Assembly (NCBI RefSeq): GCF_026151205.1
Contig: NC_087084.1
Span: 5,511,538 to 5,575,537, forward strand
Reading direction: 5' to 3'
DNA from: Bolinopsis microptera
Taxonomy: Eukaryota; Ctenophora; Tentaculata; Lobata; Bolinopsidae
Length of the DNA stretch: 64,000 nt
The notes below the pieces were generated by a model. The model had not been told where the DNA came from, made no database searches, and was given only the letters and a program-made list of their open reading frames with translations. Shown piece after piece: positions 24,191 to 36,530 of this stretch. Position numbers and translations under genes: made by a program. Every line of letters starts with the position of its first letter. Position 1 is the stretch's first letter.

Positions 24191-24527
24191 TATTGGTAGT
24201 TTTACGGAAATTATATAATTAAGGGTCGTCATAGCTCAGCCTTAGCCAGTAGACTAAATACTTCTACCAACTGTTTAAACTGTTTAAAGTGTCCGCTCAG
24301 TCGAATTTTCATTTAAGTTGGAGATTATTTGACAACTCCCAATCTTGGGCGAGCTTGACTAACCGTTTTTTTCTTAAAATAATATCTATTTAGTCTTAGA
24401 CGTCATGATCGTTGAAGGGTGAAGAAGCCGCCAAGAAGTGTTTTTTGCTAAAGATTTAATCATTTCGCGGGCGTACGTGTACAAACTACAGTCACTACGT
24501 TTTAGTTGCTCTTAAATATCATATCTT

Positions 24528-24702
24528 CAAGAAGTCAAGAAGTTCAAAAAGTTCAAGAAGTCAAGGAGTCAAAAAGTCAAGAAGTCAAGAAGTCAAGAAG
24601 TCAAGAAGTCAAGAAGTCAAAAAGTCAAGAAGTCAAAAAGTCAAGAAGTCAGAAAGTCATAAAGTCAGAAAGTCAAAAAGTCAGAAAGTCAAGAAGTCTT
24701 GT
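24528..24702. repeat. 9-bp array (AAGTCAAGA)n
   Basis: About nineteen copies of AAGTCAAGA, AAGTCAAAA or AAGTCAGAA. The open frame across it is a product of the repeat, not a gene. Confidence 0.92.
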
Positions 24703-27700
24703 CTATTAGTAAAGGATATAATATGTGATGATAAAGAAATGTGGCCCACGACACAATATGATGTATACATATGATATATACACCACTGTGGTGTTATCAA
24801 CAGAGCAGGCATGTGTTTATTAGAAGGTAATTAACACAGGTAAACACTCGTCCTCAAATCATGATCAGCTCCTTACATATTAGACACAGGGAGAATGTGA
24901 CAAAACTGAATGTGACAAAACTGAAACTATTTATGGAATTATTTCGGGCTCCGCATGCAATCAGAGATCAATTATCAACCAATTACCGACAGACTGGGTT
25001 GTTTAAGGGAACACCAGTGTGTAAAGATCAAGGTTGCTTCATGATGTGACACATCTGTGAATGGCTGTAATGGGTATATCAGATGACAAAACAACGTGTA
25101 ATACAGTACAATAGACTGGAGGGAGCCAGGGTTTAAAGAAAGGAGGGGTTTCCGGGGCTGGGGACAGCTGGGGTTTCTGGGGCTGGGGACAGCTGGGGTT
25201 CCTAGAGTGTACTGCGTTTCTGGACCAAGAAAACGATTAACGATTAACTAGAATAGGCAAAGAAATAAAGAAGAAGTTTCCATTTTTCAGAGTGATTTAA
25301 AATAAGAACCATCAAAATATGAAATAAAAAATATATTCTCAGCGAAACTAAAACATAAAGTAGAAAACATAAACATTAAGTAGAATAAAACATAAAGTAG
25401 AAGTCAATACAGATACGGTTAAACATCCACCGTCCACGGTACAACATGCCAGACACTTTAACGGTGTATGGTCCTGACAAGTGCAAGTGATACAGAGGCA
25501 AGGGTTCCAAACGGATAAAAAATAACGACTTTGAAGAAAGAGACCGGAGACTGGTCAGGAAATAACTTTCACTAGAGCAGCAAACGTGACGTGCAAAGCA
25601 GCAGGGCATAGCTGACAATGACTTTCCAAGGTTTCCTGTACAGCCAATATAAAGCAACTGCGATTAACCTAAAAAAAGCCTTTTCCCGATAGATTGAAAT
25701 TCCTGAAATACCTGCAGGGTCAAGTTGCCCTGACTATAACTACAGGTTGCCATGACGACGATACGTCTAGTCGCGGGCTAGTACCGAGGAGTTTGTTCTG
25801 TGTATTGTAAGCGAGGGAGAGCGGCCGAGCAACATGTACATCGAGTAAACGGTTAGTGATATTTTTGAATAAGCTTCGAGCTGCTGACAGAAAGCTATCA
25901 ACGGGAAACTTCAACAGCGAACGAAAAGTCGGAGTTAGAGTCACGTGACATGCATTAACCAATCAGAGAGAAGAATTCCAATGTGCATGAGAAGGGGTGG
26001 AATGTAGGGAGTGTGGAATTTAGAAAACTGAAATATCAGAGAAGCTAGGATGAGCGGTAGGAAGAAGGAGGATTGCTCCTTTAGAAACCTTTCTTATGTC
26101 TCTAGGAGTAATTCTCATTCCGATATGAGCCCCCTAACAATTGTAAACCAGACAAACGAAGCCAGAACAAGCAGAGTGGGTACGTGACATCAACCTTATA
26201 AAAACAGCTAATATAAAACGAGAGGGAGACGGTATCACAGAGAGAGAGAGAGAGAGAGAGGAATCTACCCGAGCTGGAATGTACTTCCATATTGTGCCTC
26301 CTGAATATTATTCTTATCCAAACACTGCGTTCACGTCTTGGAGGACCAGCCAATCAGAAGCCCGTGTTTAGCCCACGTGTCGTATCAGGGCAATCAGCGC
26401 GCGGTTTTTGGACACGTGACAAATATAATCCAGTTAGCGGGCCGGGTTCCCGCGTCTGGGGCTTGTGTTTACAGTTCCGAACAGACTAAAGTCTGATTGA
26501 CGTAATAGTAGACTGTCATTGGTAAGTTTGTGTCACGTGCCAGGGCAAGCTAAACTGTGATTGGTTAAGAGAGGAATCACTGAACCCCTATTGGTTGAGA
26601 GCGCCCAGTGGGAAAGGGAGAGAGTGACCTATCTGAGAGATGTGGAAATGCATGACAAATTTTACACGAGCGAAGTTGCGTGAAGGAAATGGGACTCCAG
26701 GAGCTAATCTTACAGAACTTGGAGCTGATCCACCAGGTCAGAGAGAAAGTTCTTACCTTGCCGGTAACCACACTATAAACATTCTAATTACAAACAATGA
26801 TTTTCAGAGTAATATTTCCAGAGTAATGTAACGTTATGAACGTTTTAAACACGGCTTGTTGAAACTAGGAACTACAAATGGGACTTGCTTGAAATGATCA
26901 AATGGTGAGTAAGAAAGGCTTCCTATTTTTCCACCCACTTATTGATATGTACAGAGCGCTGGTTCTGAAAAAAATAACAGATCAAAAGAGGAGAGTAATG
27001 CTAGAATTGGTGAGTTTGTGTCATGTGGGGGAAGCTAAACTGTGATTGGCTAATGGAGGAATTGCTGAAACCTTATTGGTTGAAAGTATCCTATAGTATA
27101 TATTTTACATTATATACTTTAGGACAAGCTGTGCTCACAGAATCAGGCACAACAAAAGTGTATCTGAACAGCAAACTATTACTAAAACCCACCACTCAAC
27201 ACAAGTGAAATGTGAATACTTAACTCAAGCTGCAAGAATCCGAATTAAAAGGGTATGTTTTCACAGTGACAATTTCCCGAGAGGAAATGTAATTAGCACT
27301 CATTACCCAACAAGATCCACTTTAATTGGGCAATTTGAGATCCAGTTAAGCAAATATTTGGTAACTGTTATCCTTGTCAAATGTCATTGTTCGGTGTGGT
27401 TGAGGAGAAAACAATGAGTTAGTTAGAGAAGCAGCATCAGGTGAGGTTTTAATAACAATTACCGGCGTAATTGATAACAATTACCGGTGTAATTGAGCAC
27501 GTGCAGGGATAATTAGGAGATGGATGGTACGTGTTTCACTGTTTCATGTCATTGTTTTGCGATTAATGCGATCTTGTTGTAAAAATATTGGGAATAAGAG
27601 CAAGTTGAAAACGATTAGCACGTGATACTACCAAGCTTTCAAAACAAAAAATCTGTCGAAACTGATAAATTAAATGATACGTTTCCAGAAACTTTCTCCA

Positions 27701-27848
27701 TGTAATATTGTATCGTTGTAAAAACACCAGAATAAGTCGGAGCTACTTTAGTGGCAGTTAATTTGTTGAGTCCGAAACATGATAATATTCTCTCGACGAA
27801 ATTGAACAGTGACGCTCACTAGAGTAACTTAAAAGTTACATAACATTA

Positions 27849-28129
27849 TTAGATTTACATATTAATGGGGATGGGATTCATGCCACAGACGTATTTCATG
27901 CCATGTTTAAGTAGCCGAAGAATCCAGGTTCAATGATTTCGATTCCAAGGAATCCAAAGTTGCAACTATGCATGCATTTAAGTCATCTGGTGGGGCAGCA
28001 ATCAACATGGTCTATTCTCATTCAGTTGACTGAATCAAGGCAGTAAGGTAGTACGTTTTCGTGAAAAGTCGAGGTGAGATGTGATAATAGACCATGCTGA
28101 CCCACCAGATGAATTAGATTTACATATTA
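27849..28129. mobile_element. 249-bp insert flanked by 16-bp direct repeats, with internal hairpin
   Basis: The sequence TTAGATTTACATATTA occurs at 27849-27864 and again, identically, at 28114-28129. This is the length expected for a retroposon target-site duplication. The 249 bp between them include an imperfect hairpin at 27984-28111: CATCTGGTGGGGCAGC pairs with GCTGACCCACCAGATG, and CATGGTCTATT with AATAGACCATG. The insert could be a SINE-like retroposon or a small foldback element. No tail or clear Pol III promoter was confirmed. Confidence 0.5.
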
Positions 28130-31100
28130 TATTTACTAAGAACTAAGGTTATTATTATTAACTTAGGTTATTATTATTAGCTAAGGTAATAACTTACTTT
28201 ATAATGCACAAATTCACCCCCAACGGGTGTCTAGAGTTAGGCCAACCAAACCGGTAAACTGTTATAATTTGTGAACCACCCTTTTATTTTAACCATCTTG
28301 ATTATTAATTATTAATTAATTAATAAAAAAGAATTAAAAGTCTTTTAATAGATCTGGATTATAACTGAAACTTTCTGCTTTGCTGGAGGAATGATGGAGA
28401 TCTGATCTCTTTGGGGCGAGTCCACTGCACTATGTGGTGGTTTACGAAACTGAACATTTTTGTTTTGTCACGTGACGGTAATTCCGAGCTTTGATTGGTC
28501 AATGATGGAAGCTCATAAGTTTTTAAGCTAACTACAACCATTATACATGATCTCGAGTAGAATTGTTATAATTTATGCCCTAATCGGACATAGATTTAAA
28601 AAGGGCATTTATTTGCATAAGCGCCTACCATTTAATTGAAGAGCCAACCTTTAAAGTTAAACAATCAAAACGACTAGGCAAATTGGCATTTAAACCGTTT
28701 CACGGTTAGGACTGACAAATAATTAAGCGGGTAATTCAAATCAAGATACTTTTAGGAGCACGGCTACAGCTAGTAGTAGTATAGAATGGATTTGCTTCCA
28801 ATTCTAATGTATGTAAGAAGAAATTAGGTTTACTCATTCGAACTTATCCCAGAACTTTTATGATTTTGAGTATTTCATTATGAATCATCCGATATAATTA
28901 CATCGCCGATTTCTCTTTATTCGAATACGAAGAGGGTGGGAGCAATATTTACTGAGATCGTTAAAGCCGTGAATATTTCATAAATAGTTGGTAAACAGGT
29001 GGTATTTCTTATAACTCTTTGAAAATTACTGAAAATCGCGGAAAAAAAGGACGGACGGCTTGAATTATGAGGAAAAAAGAGGAAATTGCTCTATAAAAAG
29101 AGCGGGTAAGGTTACTTTTAAAAACAATAAAATTCTTTACATAATCGAAACCAAACAACTGTCTCAACAACAAACCTATCGACTGTCTCAACAACAACCC
29201 TAACGACTGTCTCAAAAATAAACCCAACCTCATTTGATGCAAGAATAAGAGCTAAATACTTAAATAGCTAAAGAGATATTTGACGGAAGGAAAGCGTGAG
29301 TAATTTAACCAAATAAACATATATGCCAATACTTCGACTGGAAGAAGTTTAAATCAACTCGCAATCTTGAAATTTAAGGTAAGGATATGACAGCTCTTGA
29401 AATTATCCAGCTTGATTATTGCTTGCGTGACCTGACAACTGACAAATTAATTAGAACCCTAAAAATATCGATCGCGAACTAATCCAAAAAAGATTAAGGT
29501 AACCTTTGAACGATCATGACAACCTTCATCAAACGAATAACTCTACGACCAAAGATCCCAAAAATCAAGATATTATATCCGTTTTTAATAAAAAATCTCG
29601 ACTAACGATTCATATTTCTCATGACCATAATTTTTTCAGACCAATATTAATTACAACAGTACGTTCGCGGGGTTTATAAGATCACGTCTTTATTAAGAAG
29701 AAGGAGAGCTAACAATATCCGGGGAGAAGTGAGAGCATGTTGGAGGGAAACGTTAATTGAAAGAGAACATTAAAATGCAATCTGTTGCCATGGGTACAAC
29801 TAACTGTTACCTCTTCAATTCACTTAAATGTAGAACTTTCATCCTTATCACGAGGATGTGAGTGATCTCTCCACACTCAACACTAGATCTCCTCTCTTAA
29901 ATCTATCTACATTGCGATATTACCTGGTTTCTGGGAATTTGCAGACAATTTACCGAATCGCTGTCACGTGACATACTTTCAATTTATTCATGGTCTTACC
30001 CTCTTACCGTTTGCATTTTAAAATAAAATCAGAGAAATAATGAACACAGAACAAACCGAACAGCTTTGGCAGATTTGTCATGCACGCTGAGGGTTCACAA
30101 TAATTTGAGTTCCAGTTCTTAGTTTTACAGTTCAGACATCATCAACCCGACAGGGAAAGTTTCACGATGGTAAGCATCATGGTTAAACGTGGATATTAGA
30201 GCGTTTCGTCTAGAAGTGAAACTAAATCTTCACATTATGGAGGGGTGAGGGGGGGGTGTGAACTGGCTAAAGTTCAAACCCGGTTAAAATGTTTCCATAA
30301 TATTCAATATATGTATTTAATTGTGAAGATAGTTTAAAACGTGTAGCTCCATAGTCTTTGTTGATCAAATCTTATGTTTGATACTCCATGTTGTAATAAT
30401 ACTGGCGAGGAAAAGTGCAACCATGTAAAACAGTTAATAAGCTCTCGAGTCTCAACCCAGACAGTGATGCACAATCATTTTCTCTGCTCCTTTGAGACAG
30501 TACTGCGAGCAACAACATTGACAGTTATCTCGCCTAGACTCCACAGATGGAGTTATCTCGCAATTACTTGGAACTATTCAAGTTATCTCGCCACTCCTTT
30601 GAAATAACTCCCATACATTTTCAAAATGCAAGCTCGTGCCGCGTTTTTAAACAACCCGACACTATTCACAACCACTGTCGTTCCTATACAATAACACTAA
30701 CCCTTACTAACACACAATATCATCAACATGCACAAAAACATGCGGAGAGCCAAGAAAACTCGCTGACACAACAACTTAAACCACAAAAACCACATGCCTC
30801 TGAGGAACACTACTAAGCTATTTGCAATCCAGATGATTGTACGAAGTTGTGTTGTGTACATGTTGATTATTATATCTACTTGTGAAGAGAGATTCCAGCT
30901 AATCTCCCCTACACATATCTCTAATCGATCAGCATTAGGGCACACTGAACTAAACTTATAGTTTTCGGGCCAAGTTGAACTCAACTCATAGTTTCGGGCC
31001 AAGTTCAATGATTCTATGTATTTGTGGTGTAAACATGTGGATTATTGGAGCACGTTTTGGCGGATTCTCGATTGAGACGCTTTACCTTTATATTTGTAGT

Positions 31101-32421
31101 GTCTAGCAAATTATTTACGATGCGCTTCGTTAAGCCCAATGATTTTAGGCCCCAGAACCCCTGGCTAAGGTTCTTAGTCCCAATGACTCCAGCCTATTAT
31201 CTCGAGAAAGAGTACCGCTGGCTCCACGACCGTGGGCATAACTAAATTACTGTCTCAACAAACAACATGGAGCACTAAAATTACAATCTCAATCATCCTA
31301 TCCTAGCTTCACAGCTTTATTACAACCTTGTTCTCGGAAAACAAAAATTCTATGGAACAAAATAAGTCTTGAGTTAAACGACGGCTAATCGCCTGGGATC
31401 AACTGATGACGGTAATTAACCTATACTGTAAGTGAGAACGTCAGTATTTTAACGAGGAGTTACAGTTCAGTATGTGATTATTAATCTAGTTTATGTACAT
31501 TGTACATTAATCTAGTTCATGAACATTGTATAATTATCATTATACCATGAAACCATAATTTGACTTTAACGTGCACAGATATCAAAACAGAGATATAAAA
31601 ACGGAAAAAACGTTTAAAACAAAAAATTAAACTCAAACGTTCAAACGAAAAAAAACAAAAAATAATTCCTCCGCCGTGTTTTACAATGGTCTTCTAGCAC
31701 AAAGCCGGCTGTGCATTGTGCAACTATGATAAACACTGTCCCTCACAAGTAAACACTATCTTAATCAAGCATGTCATGTTTATATTTCATTGTCCACTCT
31801 TCAGCATATCACGTGACCCTCTAGAAACACACTTGTCACATCATACTCGGCTCTCTCAAATACTTGGCATCCCACTAGCTCTTAGCATGTATCGTTTTAA
31901 CATTCCGAGCTCTTGTATTTAACGTTGCAACAAATGGAAATGATTGGTCGGCTGTTGTAAATTGCGTTTCTATGAATTGTAATTCAGAAAGTGAACATAT
32001 CAAAACATGTTGCAGCAGTGCACTTAGTAAAAGTGGGCCGTTGGAAAATATAATTGTTCATTGTAATGAGTCTGCTGTTTCAAGGTAATATATAAAGGGA
32101 ATATGTCCAGCGGACATTGTCCAATTAACATTTTTAATCGTGTATAATGGGGGTTTTAGATGTAACTGTATATTGTGATCCTTCACAAAATTGGTACCTT
32201 ATTTATAAGTACAATGCACATTACAATTGTTTATTTTGTTAATCATTTCAATAATTGTTGCACTATGACAATGGTAATTCAAATTTCGTGCTCTAGCCTT
32301 TTTGTAAAAATGTTTTATGTGGCCAGTGTTTTAGACAGGAACTGGTCTAATCTGAGTTGATGCTGTAGCTAACCTGAACGTGTGAAAGAGAAAGAGAAAG
32401 TGAAAGTGAAAGTAAACTGAC

Positions 32422-32481
32422 CTGCTCGGAGGAGGTAGTAGGGGCTGGTGAGGAGAGCAAATTACTCATCTTATCTGACAT
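32422..32481 (-). CDS. rbfox: Rbfox-like alternative first coding exon A
   Basis: An ATG at 32481 opens 20 codons, MSDKMSNLLSSPAPTTSSEQ, then donor CAG followed by GTCAGT. It ends in phase 0 and fits the RRM-exon acceptor. A possible acceptor (TTATCTTATAG) lies about 20 bp upstream of the ATG, so a non-coding exon may precede it. The Ser/Thr/Pro composition and the shared SEQ ending with exon B are suggestive, but the call is positional. Sequence immediately downstream of the donor is a GAAAGT-type purine repeat on the plus strand. Confidence 0.6.
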
Positions 32482-34597
32482 GACTATCACAGTGGTAACT
32501 GCTATAAGATAACTGGTTATTTCATATTGGGAGCTTGTTATGGAATAATTTAAATATCATGGATCAATTTGGAAAAATTACGTGTTGTGAATGTGTTTAA
32601 CAGTTATTTGTTACGAATTTACCCTAAATTCAACTGATATTAACTAAATCAAGTACAAAAACCTGGTTAAACCGAAATCTGGAAAACACATTTCATCTTG
32701 ATGATAAATTTAACTTAATTCGTGCATACAATTGTGACAACAGTACAAAAATATTTAAAAGTTTTGTCAATTTCACGTCTTGTCAACATTTAATAAAGTT
32801 TTATTTTGAATTGGTTGTTTGTTGTGGCCAGTGTCCAGGTGCAAGGTTGTCCAATATAATTTATCTAATTATTTTTATAATATACTAGTTATATCTACGG
32901 ACTCAATCATATCAATATATGCATCTTTGATCATAATATAATAATAATAATAAATTGAATTATAAACACTGCTAATATAAGGTTTGACAATGATTTTTAA
33001 CTATTTTCACAACTACAGGACAATACAGGAGGAATATTCTATGTGGTGTAGTTCAAGGAATCATCCTTGCATCCTACAGTGGCATTTCTCTTGTAGTGAA
33101 ATAATTAATCTTATATTATGTAATGAGTGTATCATTAGGGATATAATCAAGGAGCAGAGACATTATCATTTATTGAATGGAGTGGAGTTTAATGTTGAAA
33201 TTGTACTATACATTTTATATATCTATGATCTCCTCCTACAATTTAACCTTCTCATGCAATTTTAGATGTGCAAAGAAGAGCCAGAAGTCCTATGATCAAT
33301 CTAATGTCTTTAATATAAGATCAGAGTGGGACAAATATCCCTCCGTTAACACAATGAGACTAAATTTAATCCACATACTTTTAGAAAGCTTTCATGTTTG
33401 CCCCAAAGCTGTTGGTGTACATTAGATGCACAGAGGCTTGTCATTTGTGGTGTAGTGTTTCAGGTTCAAGCCATCAATCCCTAGGGTGAGATACGGACTT
33501 CATTTTATTTGAGGCTATGCAAGCCCCACTTGTTGATTAAGCTGAATGATTGGAAAATCGAATAGAATTGTAATACCATTAACTCTATCACCAACTTCTT
33601 CTTAATCATATATTATAAGATAATACATTCAATTGGCAGAGCACAATACACAGGTAACAGAAATGGTTCATTTCTCAATCTCAACAATATGTTCATTTCT
33701 GTTCCAAAACAAACCAAGACAAAGTGTTCAATTAACGATGCTTTTCCTTTTCCCCCTTTTTTTAAGGGGGATCCCTCACTTAGCACCACCAATCACCATG
33801 CAGCGTATGAAATCATACTGTTGAGGACACATGTTAGTGCAGAGTGAGGGCTCCCCTTAGAGTTAAGCACTACATGGGCTGTTATCTGACCCTGTACTCT
33901 AAGTTCTATGTATCAGTAATTAATGATAATTTAATTTCAGTTTGGTCATACATACAACTATTAAAATAGTTTTAAAACTGTCCCGTTGATCGTCTATACC
34001 AGGAATGAGATTGAAGGTAACTGCTGATAACACATAACGGCTTGCTTAATAAAACAAAATTTTAATAAAACAAAATTTTATTTTTTACCCACAATCAATT
34101 CGTATTTAGTTCAAATATTTAATGTCAATATAACCATTATACAGAAGTAGTTTTATTGAAATAAAATAATTTGTGATCTGTGTACAAGTGATTAATTAAT
34201 AAATTAATTTACACTAAAAAATGTACAAAAAATACACAATTTTTACTTTGCAACACTGGTTCAGTACAGCCAACAGTGTACATGAAAAGATAACTTACTG
34301 AATTGTTTAATACTAAATAAATATTAAGTCTGACGTGGTGGTTCAATGAATTAGCCACGAAAATGTTCAAATTGTGTAAGAGGGTAAAGGACACAATTGC
34401 TAGTAATGCTTCTTTGTGCCCCTTGACTAAAATGAACATTTTGCGGAGTTTCTCCAAACGGCTTTTATCGGAGTGCAGGTTATTTACTAGGTTATGCACA
34501 AGCCAGGCCAACATTTTTAATTTTGTGTCAGCCGCGCTACCAGGTTGCAGAGTATGTTCAATATTAAAAAATCATACACATTTACTAATATCAGAGT
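32482..34597. other. Intergenic or 5'-flanking sequence of the Rbfox-like gene
   Basis: AT-rich sequence with an AAT microsatellite near 32937-32952. I saw no supported exon. The open frames here have no domain, no splice support and biased AT composition. Confidence 0.5.
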
Positions 34598-35359
34598 CAG
34601 AGCTTGACCGGGATACCGGCGCAGCCGGGATACCATCCGGTATTTGGCGATTTTGTATCAGTACCGGCCGGATTTTGGTTTTAGCTGGGATTTTTCCAAA
34701 ATAAATTCAGTTTTTTCAACATAAATTTGAGTCCAAAATTCGAAAATCTGTACTAAACTTGTAAACACTTTCCTAAAACATTTTGATGAAATCATTCAAC
34801 AATGGAGACTGGAGTCAATCTAGATTTAAAATAATCATGGGTTTCATGACGTTGATTTTAGATTTTCGTTTACGAGTAATGGACTTCTTTCTGACTTTAA
34901 TGCTGTCACAGTTCACGGTCTTGTGTTACCGAGGGACAAGTAAAACAGAGTTCTCATTTCAGTATTCACTATTCAGTATTCACCCAATTCAATTATTCAG
35001 GTAAGGTTATGTAAATTGTAAAGTGTAAAGCTCCAACGTCAAACTCCATGTTCGATTAAATTAGTTTAAGTAACCAATGCCAGATCACAAATATGAGTTC
35101 TGTGTCAGTTTTGACTTATATAAACATATTTCAGTTTGTCCTTGAAGGTTTTACTTATATTTTTTTCATTCTAACGGAGTAATGGAGAAATATTGGAAAA
35201 ATCCCGGTACCGGTCCCAGTACCCGGGCGGTATGACGTTGATCCCGGTACCGGCCGGGTTTTCGTTTTCATCCTGGTGCCTGTATCGGTCTCGGCTGGGT
35301 TGGAGGTAATCCTGGCCCGGTACCGGCTGGGACAAAATTTCGATCCTGGTCGACCACTG
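34598..35359. mobile_element. hAT-like non-autonomous element with CCGGTACCGG motifs
   Basis: The left end reads CAGAGCTTGACCGGGATACC. The right end, read on the minus strand, is CAGTGGTCGACCAGGATCG. The two ends share the pattern CAG-G--(T/C)GACC, as in many hAT ends. Both subterminal regions are packed with GGTACCGG/CCGGG motifs (34600-34690 and 35210-35340). No transposase frame is present, and an 8-bp target duplication could not be shown with certainty. Confidence 0.55.
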
Positions 35360-35699
35360 TTTACTGTTTAGGTGTCATTTTGTAAATCACTTTTATGGAT
35401 GGATGATTTAGTAGTTGTTGTAGAAAATCACAGTCACTGCCCCACATAGCTCGTTATGTCACATGTTCCCTTTGATGTTCCCCGGGAACCTCTCACCGAC
35501 AAGAGAACCGTCCTTAGGAGGCTTGAGGTTGATATTACTGTCCATTTCCATCTGATGATGAATCTATTGATTCTGTGATAACAGAAACCAGGAGGATGCA
35601 TGGATTGCATCATATGTCCTTGTACTCGAACATTGTCGTTGTTACTAAAATCGAGTTCTTACATGCAACCAAGCAGCTCAAGTTATCAACTTTATTCTA
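35360..35699. other. Degenerate sequence upstream of retroelement fragment
   Basis: Probably decayed upstream part of the retroelement that follows. The frame that continues into the conserved domain is closed by a TAA at 35646-35648, and no extended similarity could be read. Confidence 0.4.
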
Positions 35700-36182
35700 C
35701 AATTTTTCGATATCAGGGTTTTACACCCTGGAGCCAAATCCAACGCTAACCACAACACCCCAGCAAAGATGTACAAGAAGCATGAGAGAGAGAAAGAAAG
35801 GAAATATGGAGACCGCTGTGTACAGATCGAAAAAGGAACCTGCAATGGCCTTGTATTCTCGACCACCGGAGGTATGGGCCCACAGGCTACCATGTTCCTT
35901 AAACGAGTGGCAACACTTCTGGCAGCCAAGACCAGTCAGGACAAAAGCCTCATCATGGCAAATCTTAGACTTCGTTTGCGATTTGAGCTACTTAAAACAG
36001 TTTTGATTGCAGTGAGAGGACACAGAGGACGGTATTATGGGAAAGCAATACCTGTTGACGAACTGGACCTAAATCTCGCACACACCACCAGCGATGAAGA
36101 CAGGGGTGATGATGTTGATGATGAAGATGAGGAAGTTGATGATGAGGTTGAGAATGTAGAGGAAGAGGTTTCAGAAGAGTGA
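35700..36182 (+). pseudogene. Non-LTR retrotransposon polyprotein, C-terminal fragment
   Basis: An open frame of 160 codons reads QFFDIRVLHPGAKSNAN, then NTPAKMYKKHEREKERKYGD, then a conserved block with LVFSTTGGMGPQATMFLKRV and LLKTVLIAVRGHRGR, and an Asp/Glu-rich tail. The FFD-x-RV-x-HP start followed by a KYEKHE-like Lys/Glu run and GLVF-x-TTGGMG is the pattern I associate with the C-terminal region of RT-encoding invertebrate retroelements. A nearby polyadenylation-like AATAAA follows at about 36236. The frame is closed upstream at 35646, so the copy is 5'-truncated. The family name is not certain. Confidence 0.65.
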
Positions 36183-36372
36183 GCTGAAAAGAAGACTAGA
36201 TTATATTCTAATTTATTGATTATCATATTTATTGAAATAAACATATAATATCCATTACTCCAGGAGTGATGACAGGATATTTTTAAAAAACTTTATTCTA
36301 CAATATAGATGGAAATGCATTTAAATTTGATAGCTTCTTAATTGAATCAAAAGTATAGGGCACTCGTTTGAT

Positions 36373-36530
36373 ATGATTGGTCTTGATATGATTGGTCTTG
36401 CTGAAACCAATGCTGATCCTGCTCAGCAGGGCCTGTACCAAATTTCAGCATACATAGAATTCTATCGTGAAATATTGGCAGGTAAGAAAAAAGGCACAGG
36501 TGTTGCACTCTATGTATCTGACCATCTTTT
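36373..36530 (+). pseudogene. LINE endonuclease-domain fragment
   Basis: The frame reads MIGLDMIGLAETNADPAQQG, then LYQISAYIEFYREIL, then AGKKKGTGVALYVSDHL. This matches the AETN...GGV-type middle of the AP-endonuclease domain of non-LTR retrotransposons. The Glu of AETN would be the catalytic Glu, and KKGTGVALY resembles the motif before the next strand. MIGLD is directly repeated at the start. The frame then runs into a TTTTCTTTTT tract and stops. It lies downstream of a C-terminal fragment, so it derives from a second partial copy. Confidence 0.65.

Larger units (their letters stand above)
22518..32421 (-). other. Rbfox 5' intron (9.9 kb)
   Basis: It contains the 78-bp duplication (23762-23915), the 18-bp E-box minisatellite (24046-24190), the AAGTCAAG array (24528-24702) and GA tracts (26240-26262). 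Several CACGTG plus ATTGG groups lie at 25940-27080 and 28470-28500. A direct-repeat-flanked insert with a hairpin lies at 27849-28129, and a short repeated motif at 29155-29220. Splice-donor-like sequences near 29812 and 26754 on the minus strand could mark non-coding first exons, but this is unsupported. Confidence 0.5.
172..32481 (-). other. rbfox: Rbfox-like gene locus (3' end outside window)
   Basis: This span covers a single minus-strand gene assembled from exons whose splice phases match throughout. The longest reading, starting at 22517, gives about 430 residues before the sequence leaves the window at the intron below base 172. The order is a Pro/acid-rich N-terminus, one RRM of Fox-1 type, then an Ala/Gln-rich low-complexity C-terminus. 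Rbfox proteins bind (U)GCAUG in introns and UTRs and control alternative splicing, mainly in neurons and muscle of bilaterians. The assignment rests on the RRM and is strong. The C-terminal exons are assigned by phase, composition and donor/acceptor quality. Three alternative first coding exons are listed separately. Confidence 0.88.

Noticed and set aside
24047-24232. Minus-strand frame coding for repeated VESRDV
   Set aside because: It is the translation of the 18-bp E-box minisatellite; there is no other support.
24506-24709. Open frame coding for repeated KKSRSQEV
   Set aside because: It is the translation of a 9-bp tandem repeat, which is open in frame by periodicity alone.
26577-26771. 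Possible further first exon of the Rbfox-like gene, with donor at GGCAAG|GTAAGA
   Set aside because: The donor looks good, but no ATG frame compatible with phase 0 could be defended. It might be a non-coding exon, but there is no evidence for that.
33440-33500. tRNA-derived SINE suggested by GGTTCAAGCC
   Set aside because: Only a B-box-like sequence is present. I found no convincing A box, tail or target duplication.
35575-36006. 143-residue frame starting MITETRRMHG
   Set aside because: The overlapping frame at 35700-36182 carries the conserved retroelement block. This one is out of frame with it and has no domain.
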